The notes under the pieces are model-generated. The model saw nothing but the letters and a program-made list of their open reading frames with translations. It did no database searches and had not been told where the DNA came from. The translations under genes and the position numbers were made by a program. Shown here in pieces: positions 8,484 to 13,415 of a stretch of 13,415 nucleotides of DNA (position 1 is the stretch's first letter; each line of letters opens with the position of its first letter). This DNA comes from Acidobacteriota bacterium (GTDB taxonomy: Bacteria > Acidobacteriota > Terriglobia > Acidiferrales > UBA7541). Where the stretch lies: positions 1 through 13,415 of the forward strand of contig JAGWRH010000060.1 of NCBI GenBank assembly GCA_028876695.1, given 5' to 3'.

Positions 8484-8918
8484 TCACGGCAGCACAAGAA
8501 ATTTCATGTGCATGCCTTCATGATCGTCGCTGCAAATCACGGTGCAAACCACCACGTATTCGCCCGGATCGCTCGGCGCCCTTACCGTGAACTCCTGCAC
8601 GCCCGGCTTCAGCAGGAAATCCCAGCCCGGCACCCGCGAGCGGTCTTTGGCGCGCAGCAGCGAGAACCCGTGGATGGAACCATCGCGATTCCGGTTTTTC
8701 GCTTTCCGGGCCGTTATGCGCAGCGTGACCAATTCGTTCGCATGCACCGTGATCACCGGCTCCTTCATACCCGCCATTCTGAAGCGGCTGTCGTGATCGG
8801 CGAGCACCTCAATCACGCGCGGGACCGGTGCTTGCTGCGCGCGTGCAAACGCGAAGGTTCCAATCGCCGGCGCCAGCGCGCAGGCGACCCATGTGAAATG
8901 TCTCGCGCTGCATCGCAT
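8484..8918 (-). CDS. Stand-alone exported CuA-type cupredoxin (COX II-like domain)
   Basis: This is a 144-residue periplasmic protein with a signal peptide at about 1-27 (VACALAPAIGTFAFARAQQ). The rest resembles the cupredoxin domain of cytochrome oxidase subunit II. SIHGFSLL supplies His83. The C-terminal motif CTVICSDDHEGMH fits C-x3-C-x3-H-x2-M, supplying Cys125, Cys129, His133 and Met136. This is the complete side-chain ligand set for a binuclear CuA electron-transfer centre; the position whose backbone carbonyl binds copper, usually Glu, is Val127. Unlike a true subunit II it has no transmembrane hairpin, and no subunit I gene is nearby. It starts 6 bp after the cytochrome c gene and so is probably in the same operon as that gene and the barrel. 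It probably carries electrons or copper; the partner is unknown. Alternatives are a nitrous-oxide-reductase-like CuA domain or a copper chaperone. Confidence 0.85.
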   Translation of the reverse strand: MRCSARHFTWVACALAPAIGTFAFARAQQAPVPRVIEVLADHDSRFRMAGMKEPVITVHANELVTLRITARKAKNRNRDGSIHGFSLLRAKDRSRVPGWDFLLKPGVQEFTVRAPSDPGEYVVVCTVICSDDHEGMHMKFLVLP

Positions 8919-8924
8919 GGCGGC

Positions 8925-9245
8925 CTATTGCGTCATGTACTGCAAGATCAGACGCATATCCTCATCGGTGATCGTTGCGCGAACGCGCATGTGGCGAATG
9001 ATCGTCGCCATCATCCGCGGTGGAAACTTGTGGGGCGCCTGATGGCAGCGGCCGCAGTTCGCGCGAAACCGGCGCTCCCCTTCGATTCTTTGCGCCGGTT
9101 CATCTTGTTTTCCAGCGGCGGCGGCGCTCGTGGCATTCGCCGCGGCCGCGCCGCTTCGGTCATTTCCGGCGAACGCCCCGGCGACAAGGAAGAGCGCCAT
9201 TGCCACCGCTAAAATCCCGCATGTCGCGTATCGCCGCGCACTCAT
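8925..9245 (-). CDS. Small monohaem cytochrome c
   Basis: This is a 106-residue exported c-type cytochrome. The signal peptide runs to about residue 27 (ILAVAMALFLVAGAFAG). A low-complexity Ala-rich linker (about 31-50) follows, then a compact haem domain. There is a single haem-attachment motif, CGRCH (Cys64, Cys67, His68). The likely sixth ligand is Met86 in IIRHMRVRATITDED, and the final helix is DMRLILQYM. The domain is short, about 55 residues. Its ATG overlaps the stop of the upstream barrel gene by 4 bases (ATGA), and the CuA-protein gene starts 6 bp after its end. All three products are therefore probably made together in the envelope. It may exchange electrons with the CuA protein. 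The haem site is certain and the role is inferred. Confidence 0.88.
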   Translation of the reverse strand: MSARRYATCGILAVAMALFLVAGAFAGNDRSGAAAANATSAAAAGKQDEPAQRIEGERRFRANCGRCHQAPHKFPPRMMATIIRHMRVRATITDEDMRLILQYMTQ

Positions 9246-10399
9246 TGCACGTCTCCGTGCCCCATCGGCAGCGCTACGCGGTACGTCAGGCCCATCGTCC
9301 AGATATTTTCGTTTCCGCCGGTGGCGAACTGCCTCCCGTAGCTGCTCACAAACCGAATGTCATCCCTAAAGTAATAGTTCAACCCGAACTCGAACATGTT
9401 CGTGTCGATGCCCGGCAGGTCGCCATCCACTTGCGTTCCCATGAAGAATTGCTGCATGCGCGCCACCATCTGCACGTGGCGCAACTCATGCCGCCAGATT
9501 GGCGCATTCGCCAGTCGATACGCCGGTTCGATCCAGTAGCCGCTGCCATTGTGCGAGCGAGCGTATTCCGATCGCAGGTCGAGCGAAGTGGACGCAGGCT
9601 GCCATTCGAAATGAAAGCCGAATGCGTTCGAGTGATCGTCCTGCAGCAAATGTTGAAACGATCCGCCGATTTCGATTCGCGGCCCCGGTAAAAACAGGCC
9701 CGCGCGAAACCCCGCGTCGCGGTTGGAATCGAGCCGCTTGATGGTGCTGAGCGTCGAAAAATACGTCGCGTAGTTCACTTCCACGCGCGGATTTAAGCTG
9801 AACCCGCCGCGCAGCATCGCTCCGGTCCCGGCTCCGCTCGGCCCCGTCGCAATCGGCAGAATCAAGGGATCGCTCTGCAAATCGCGAATCCAGATCGGGT
9901 AAAGGCGCTCGTTGTAAATCCCAAACGGCGCAAGAAACCTGCCCACCGTCACCGTCAGGTACGGGTTCGCGATGTAATCGATCTGTAGATAATCGACTTC
10001 TTTCTTCAGCACGCCTTTGAACCCGCTGCCGCCCGGCGGCGGCGCAAGGTCGGATTCGAACGTATCGCGCGACTCAATCAGCCAGTTCCGTCCCAGCGGC
10101 GCCAGAATTACCGGCGAGACCAGCGGCCCCAGATGCGGCGTGCCTCCCTGAAACGTCGAAATGAATCCAACTCCCGTCGTGAATACCGGCACAGGCTTGA
10201 TGTTGTCGAAATTGAGCTCTTGAGTTTGATCCTGACCCGCTGCGGGATTCGCGAGGAGCGCCAGCGCCACAACGTAACCGCCTGCCGGCAAAATCGCTCG
10301 GAACAGCCGCCCCGCCGCCCAGCGCCGGTTAATGCGCTCTTGTGAGTTCGACTTCCGCGAGCGGCGCAGCAGCCCCGCGAGTGACGCCAGCGCGATCAT
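9242..10399 (-). CDS. Outer-membrane beta-barrel protein (porin-like)
   Basis: This 385-residue protein is predicted to be an outer-membrane barrel. The hydrophobic segment GYVVALALLANPAAG (about 41-55) is followed by QDQTQELNFD, a signal peptidase site after a long basic n-region. The mature part consists of alternating, aromatic-rich strands such as EVDYLQIDYIANPYLTVTVG, FAPFG-type turns (RFLAPFGIYNERLYP), FEFGLNYYFRDD and the strand IWTMGLTYRVAL near the C-terminus, a porin O/P-like pattern. It ends MGHGDVQ rather than in the classical terminal Phe. The ATG at 10399 is supported by GAAGG 6 bases upstream (10406-10410); a TTG at 10414 would add 5 residues. The stop overlaps the cytochrome c start. 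The substrate is unknown. It could form the outer-membrane conduit for the downstream redox proteins or be a simple porin. Confidence 0.82.
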   Translation of the reverse strand: MIALASLAGLLRRSRKSNSQERINRRWAAGRLFRAILPAGGYVVALALLANPAAGQDQTQELNFDNIKPVPVFTTGVGFISTFQGGTPHLGPLVSPVILAPLGRNWLIESRDTFESDLAPPPGGSGFKGVLKKEVDYLQIDYIANPYLTVTVGRFLAPFGIYNERLYPIWIRDLQSDPLILPIATGPSGAGTGAMLRGGFSLNPRVEVNYATYFSTLSTIKRLDSNRDAGFRAGLFLPGPRIEIGGSFQHLLQDDHSNAFGFHFEWQPASTSLDLRSEYARSHNGSGYWIEPAYRLANAPIWRHELRHVQMVARMQQFFMGTQVDGDLPGIDTNMFEFGLNYYFRDDIRFVSSYGRQFATGGNENIWTMGLTYRVALPMGHGDVQ

Positions 10400-10428
10400 C
10401 GTCCGCCTTCGCAACAGCTTCCGCTTAA

Positions 10429-10434
10429 AATGTA
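10429..10434 (-). promoter_or_regulatory. -10 candidate for the porin-cytochrome-CuA operon
   Basis: On the minus strand this reads TACATT, 4 of 6 to TATAAT. It is placed to start transcription near 10421, giving a leader of about 22 bases that includes the GAAGG ribosome site. No good -35 is present at 17-18 bp. The inverted repeat at 10462-10482 lies where an activator would bind, centred about 40-45 bp upstream of the -10. An alternative -35 (TTGACC, 10496-10501) lies beyond the dyad. Confidence 0.35.
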
Positions 10435-10461
10435 CTGAATCGAAACCGGCTCGACCTGCTT

Positions 10462-10482
10462 ACCTTAAGTTTAAGTTAAGGT
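10462..10482. promoter_or_regulatory. Perfect 7-7-7 inverted repeat, candidate operator
   Basis: ACCTTAA (10462-10468) and TTAAGGT (10476-10482) are exact reverse complements separated by the 7 bases GTTTAAG. The AT-rich dyad stands out in GC-rich DNA, 63 bp upstream of the porin start and 176 bp upstream of the divergent interrupted gene. Its size and the ACCT...AGGT ends resemble operators of MerR-family regulators such as CueR and SoxR (general knowledge). On the minus strand a TTGACC (10496-10501) and TAACTT (10473-10478), 17 bp apart, would place the dyad over a -10. No regulator gene is in the window. Confidence 0.5.
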
Positions 10483-10658
10483 GTTCGCCGAGGCCGGTCA
10501 ATTTCTATGGTTTAGTACTCGTCCTTGGTCGCTATTAGCGCCTAGGAAACATGTCGTCGAGCCCCGCGAAACGCCCGTAAGCGATTCGCTACGCGTCCCC
10601 TGGTTCCCCGCTGAGCGTGTTCGCCCGGTTGTTACACTCTTGACTGACGGAGGCCGCC

Positions 10659-11312
10659 GTGCCGGGTGCCACCAGGTTCACGATCGTTCGCAAGGTAGTT
10701 AGCTGGGCGGTCTTCGCCGTCCTGGTGCTGACGCTCATGCTGATCCTGAAGAAATCGCCCGCCCCGCTCGTCGTCACCAGCGCCGCGGCAGCCACTTCCG
10801 CGGAACAAAAGCTGCAAGCCGCCTCTCAAGCGGCGGCATCCGGCCAGTCGGCCGAAGTGCATCTCGATTCAACCGAGCCGAACTCCTACCTGGCGCGGAA
10901 TCTGCAGCTCGCGCCTCAGCCTGCGGATGACGCAACCCCGGCAGCCGACCCGCCCAGTTCCGCTGCGCCGGCCGCCACCATCGATCCACAGTAAATCGCC
11001 CAGGCGGAATCGTCCGTCAAAAATGTAAAGATTGACTTGAACGGTGATTTGGTGAAGACCTACGTGATCTTCAACTTTCACGGCAAGGATTTGTCGCTCG
11101 AAATCGACGGCCGCTTGTACACGCAGGATGGCTACCTGAAGTTCGATCCGGTTGACGGGAAGTTCGGCTCGTTTCCCCTTCCCCAATCCGCGCTGCAGGA
11201 AGCCGTCCGGCGGATGATGGACTCGCCCGAAAATCGCGAGAAGTTTCGCCTGCCCGCCGGCATCGGCGACATCGAAGTCCAAAACAGCCAGGTCGTCGTC
11301 TGGTACAAGTAG
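10659..11312 (+). pseudogene. Membrane-anchored protein gene split by an in-frame TAA
   Basis: The gene begins with a GTG at 10659, with GGAGG 5 bases upstream (10649-10653) and a possible -10, TACACT, at 10633-10638. Codons 1-111 encode a short basic N-terminus, a membrane anchor (about 12-30, VVSWAVFAVLVLTLMLIL) and an Ala/Pro/Ser-rich linker. TAA follows at 10992-10994. The same frame then stays open for 105 more codons to a TAG at 11310-11312. These encode a well-formed domain: SSVKNVKIDLNGDLVKTYV, FNFHGKDLSLEIDGRLYTQD, GYLKFDPVDGKFGSFPLPQ, MMDSPENREKFRLP and DIEVQNSQVVVWYK. That downstream part has no ATG and no good ribosome site (first candidate TTG at 11037). A single C-to-T change (CAA to TAA) would explain the break. 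It could also be a sequence error. Family not named; function unknown. Confidence 0.75.
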
Positions 11313-11325
11313 CCCGGCGGAAATA

Positions 11326-11343
11326 GCGCTGCGGCCGCGGCGC
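11326..11343. terminator. GC-rich palindrome between convergent genes, weak terminator candidate
   Basis: This 18-base near-perfect palindrome has GCGC arms at 11326-11329 and 11340-11343, a T-G wobble pair and the centre GCGGCCGC. It could form a 7-bp stem with a 4-base loop. It sits in the 33-bp gap between the interrupted gene and the convergent DUF420 gene. No T-tract follows on the plus strand; the minus strand has only TATTT. Confidence 0.35.
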
Positions 11344-11345
11344 GG

Positions 11346-11795
11346 CTAGGAAACCCGCGTCGGCCAGATCGGCGTGTACGCAACATACAAGAGCCAATAC
11401 ACCACCACTCCGCTGACCGAAACGTAGAGCCACAGAGGCAGCGTCCAGCGCGCAATGGCCCGGTGCATCGCGAAATTCCGCCGCAGCGCGCGCGCCAGCG
11501 TGACGAACACCAGCGGCACAATCACCATCGCCAAAATCGTGTGCGTCACCAGAATCGAAAAGTACACTGGACGAATCCAGCCCTGCCCGCTGAAGCGAAT
11601 CGCTCCCGCGGTGAAGTGCAAATACAGATACAAGCTCAGGAACGCCACCGAGCATGCCAGCGCCGCGAACACGCACCAGCGGTGCCACGCCACGTTTTTG
11701 CGCCGGATAAAAATGTACGCGAGGACCAGGAAAAATCCCGCCGCGCCGTTGAGCGCGGCATTCACGCTGGGAAGCGATTTAACCGGGATAAACAT
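11346..11795 (-). CDS. DUF420 (CtaM/YozB-like) membrane protein
   Basis: This is a 149-residue inner-membrane protein with four hydrophobic helices (about 14-30, 39-60, 78-101 and 117-140). It has the DUF420 pattern: LPSVNAALNGAAGFFLVLAY, then FIRRKNVAWHRWCV, SLYLYLHFTAGAIRFSGQGW, IRPVYFSILVTHTILAMVIV, and finally HRAIARWTLPLWLYVSVSGV. Conserved His residues occur at 38, 60, 85 and 111. In Firmicutes, relatives (CtaM/YozB) are needed for active aa3-type cytochrome oxidase; applying that here is inference, backed by its place directly after ctaA and ctaB. The ATG at 11795 is chosen because the protein then begins, as relatives do, just before the conserved LPSVNAALN. The open frame extends far upstream, but only as antisense-like sequence across ctaB. 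There is a 59-bp gap from ctaB. Confidence 0.88.
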   Translation of the reverse strand: MFIPVKSLPSVNAALNGAAGFFLVLAYIFIRRKNVAWHRWCVFAALACSVAFLSLYLYLHFTAGAIRFSGQGWIRPVYFSILVTHTILAMVIVPLVFVTLARALRRNFAMHRAIARWTLPLWLYVSVSGVVVYWLLYVAYTPIWPTRVS

Positions 11796-11854
11796 CGACG
11801 AGAGACGCGCGACCCGCGGCGAACGAATACGCTCGCTGCTAAATTGGCGCGTGG

Positions 11855-12748
11855 CTAGCGCACCGCCAGTTTGTCGAGCACCAGGAAAAGCAGCAGCAGC
11901 GGGATATGCGCCACCGTCGCGTGCATCAGCCATTTGGCGCGCGCGTTGCTGCGCGAGCGATTGGCCCACAATCCAACCTGCAGCAGGATCATCCCCAACG
12001 CCAGCGCCAGGAAAAAGTAGCCAATCCCCGCCATGCCTAGCACCGAGGGCAGCGCGCTCACCCACACGAGAATTGCCGACATGCATACGATCTGCCGGAA
12101 CGTCGCGTCGCCCTTGCGGTCCACCACCGGCAGCATGCGGATTCCCGCGCGCGCGTAATCCTCGCGGTAAATCCACGCGATGGACATGAAGTGCGGAAAT
12201 TGCCAGAAGAAAAGTATCGCGAACAGCACCCACCCGCCGAGCGAAAGCGAGCCATGCGCCGCCGCCCATCCGATCAGCGGAGGCAGCGCTCCGGGAATCG
12301 CGCCCACGGCCGTCGAAAGCGGCGTGCGCTTCTTGAGCGGCGTGTACAGGCCCAGATAGAGAACCGACGTCGCCAACGCCACCAGCGCCGCCAGTGTATT
12401 CGCCGCCAGCGCCAGCCACGCAGCCCCGCCGAGAATCAGCGCCACGCCGAACACCAGCGCGTCGCGCGGCCGCAGCAGCCCGGTAGGCAGCGGCCGCGAC
12501 GCGGTCCTTCGCATCACCGCGTCCGAATCGCGCTCCACGTATTGATTCAGCGCCGCCGTCCCGCCCGCGACCAGCGTCGTCGCGCAGACGGTGCTCAGCA
12601 GCGCCGCCCACTCGATCGTCCCGCTCGAGCCCAGATAAAATCCCGCCAGCGTCGTCACCACCACCAGGAACGTCACATCCGGCTTGGTCAACACCACGTA
12701 CGCCCACGGTTTGTCGAATCCCGAAATCGCGTCGGCGCGCTCGTTCAT
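11855..12748 (-). CDS. ctaB: Protohaem IX farnesyltransferase (haem O synthase)
   Basis: The enzyme transfers a farnesyl group to the 2-vinyl group of haem B to make haem O, in the inner membrane. It has 297 residues, the usual length, and about nine hydrophobic helices. The UbiA-superfamily prenyl-diphosphate motif is clear: N68-x3-E72-R73-D74-x-D76-x2-M79 in NQYVERDSDAVMRRTASRPL. The second conserved loop YTPLKKRTPLSTAVGAIPGA is at about 135-154. The CyoE/CtaB-specific segment FFWQFPHFMSIAWIYREDYA runs on to GIRMLPVVD. It begins with ATG 7 bp after the end of ctaA, and its product haem O is the substrate of CtaA, so the two form one pathway unit. No strong Shine-Dalgarno is seen, consistent with coupling to ctaA translation. 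The identification is secure. Confidence 0.96.
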   Translation of the reverse strand: MNERADAISGFDKPWAYVVLTKPDVTFLVVVTTLAGFYLGSSGTIEWAALLSTVCATTLVAGGTAALNQYVERDSDAVMRRTASRPLPTGLLRPRDALVFGVALILGGAAWLALAANTLAALVALATSVLYLGLYTPLKKRTPLSTAVGAIPGALPPLIGWAAAHGSLSLGGWVLFAILFFWQFPHFMSIAWIYREDYARAGIRMLPVVDRKGDATFRQIVCMSAILVWVSALPSVLGMAGIGYFFLALALGMILLQVGLWANRSRSNARAKWLMHATVAHIPLLLLFLVLDKLAVR

Positions 12749-12755
12749 TTCGAGT

Positions 12756-13415
12756 TCAGCCCCCTGCCCTTTCCGCGGCGCCTCGCGCGGCCGGCGTGGC
12801 CTGCGAAGTCGTCGCGGCTGACCCGGCCGCGATGCGCGCCGGGTGAATCAAATGCATGCACATCAGCATGAGCAGCGCCGAGGATGCGAGCAGCAGCGCG
12901 CCGCCCAGCACGTGCGCCACCGTCAGCGTGACGAACGCGTCCGTCGGCTGCACAATCGCGATCGGTCGCGTCATGGCCCACCATGCCGCAAATCCCAGCA
13001 AAATCTGCAGCCCGAAAAACGAGTGCAGCCAGATCACGCCTTTGCGCAGCGTGCGGCTCTCCGCAAACCGCTTCTTCACCACCCGCCCGGTCCAAACCAC
13101 CATCGCCGTGACCACACACGCGCCCACCAGGTGCGGAATGATATCCGTTGCTCCGTGCCGGTAAGCTGCGCCGAGCAATATTTGCGCCAGGATCACGCCG
13201 GTCGTCGCCGAAGCCAGCGCCGTGGCGCGCGGCGAACCGCGATCCTCAAACAGCGGCGCGTGTTCGCGCCACCACGGGCTCAGGTAAACCGTGAGCCCGA
13301 CGAGCGTGAGGAAGTATATCTGCGCCAGCGTCGCGTGCGCTGTCGCCGAAACCGACGGGTCGCCTTCCAGCACGCGTAACCCGCCCAGCAGCGCCTGCGC
13401 AATCACCAGCCCGAC
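12756..13415 (-). CDS. ctaA: Haem A synthase (COX15/CtaA), 5'-truncated by window edge
   Basis: Haem A synthase oxidises the methyl at C8 of haem O to a formyl group, giving haem A for aa3-type cytochrome oxidase. The visible 219 residues start inside a helix (VGLVIAQALLGGLRVLEGDP), which matches the conserved Q-x-x-x-GG-x-R end of the second N-terminal segment. About 80-100 N-terminal residues lie off the right edge; the GTG at 13406 is internal, not a start. The four family histidines expected to bind haem are present: H27 in SATAHATLAQ, H95 in IPHLVGAC, H131 in WLHSFFGLQ and H168 in VAHVLGGALLL (window numbering). Six hydrophobic helices remain. The last 25 or so residues are Ala/Thr-rich and probably disordered. 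ctaB follows 7 bp later. Confidence 0.94.
   Translation of the reverse strand, partial: VGLVIAQALLGGLRVLEGDPSVSATAHATLAQIYFLTLVGLTVYLSPWWREHAPLFEDRGSPRATALASATTGVILAQILLGAAYRHGATDIIPHLVGACVVTAMVVWTGRVVKKRFAESRTLRKGVIWLHSFFGLQILLGFAAWWAMTRPIAIVQPTDAFVTLTVAHVLGGALLLASSALLMLMCMHLIHPARIAAGSAATTSQATPAARGAAERAGG

Noticed and set aside
10481..10702. 73-codon plus-strand frame between the dyad and the interrupted gene
   Set aside because: It starts at a GTG with no ribosome site, has no domain and overlaps the well-supported start of the 10659 gene.
11796..12707. Long upstream extension of the DUF420 frame
   Set aside because: The extension overlaps ctaB in another frame and has a Gly/Arg/Ala-rich composition. 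The real protein starts at ATG 11795, where the family similarity begins.
12191..12871. 226-codon plus-strand frame rich in Arg and Gln
   Set aside because: It is antisense to ctaB and ctaA; its low-complexity product reflects GC-rich reverse codons.
13404..13406. GTG at 13406 as the start of ctaA
   Set aside because: The frame stays open to the window edge and the sequence around it is internal to the COX15 family, so the gene is truncated rather than short.

Overview
The window is a GC-rich (roughly 60%), tightly packed stretch of bacterial chromosome. The genes are housekeeping and respiratory, and most neighbours overlap by 1-4 bases or sit a few bases apart. No rRNA, tRNA, CRISPR array, transposase or phage gene was found. 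Several features suggest an Acidobacteriota-type, aerobic, Gram-negative soil bacterium: a two-subunit GlyRS, an LDH-like malate dehydrogenase, a small secreted DUF5818-like protein, an outer-membrane barrel, and a ctaA-ctaB-DUF420 haem-copper oxidase assembly cluster. This lineage call is inference from gene content; no marker gene was compared.

Layout. (1) 1-3265, minus strand: recO, glyQ and glyS (glyS runs off the left edge), with overlapping start and stop codons. (2) 3266-3447: a divergent promoter region. (3) 3448-5141, plus strand: a PfkB-family sugar kinase overlapping a rhomboid intramembrane protease by 4 bases. (4) 5142-5535: about 390 bp with no convincing gene. (5) 5536-7968, plus strand: icd and mdh, two TCA-cycle dehydrogenases; the mdh start has a strong Shine-Dalgarno. 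(6) 7969-8036: a 10-bp hairpin between convergent genes. (7) 10399 down to 8037, minus strand: an outer-membrane beta-barrel, a monohaem cytochrome c, a stand-alone CuA-type cupredoxin and a DUF5818-like secreted protein. A perfect 7-7-7 inverted repeat lies upstream. (8) 10659-11312, plus strand: a membrane-anchored protein gene interrupted by an in-frame TAA. (9) 13415 down to 11346, minus strand: ctaA (truncated by the right edge), ctaB and a DUF420/CtaM-like gene, for haem A synthesis and oxidase assembly.

How it fits together. icd and mdh produce NADPH and NADH. The ctaA-ctaB-DUF420 block equips a terminal haem-copper oxidase. The porin-cytochrome-CuA cassette looks like an accessory electron-transfer or copper-handling module in the envelope. 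That cassette, its upstream dyad, and the nonsense-split gene beside it are the least ordinary parts of the window.
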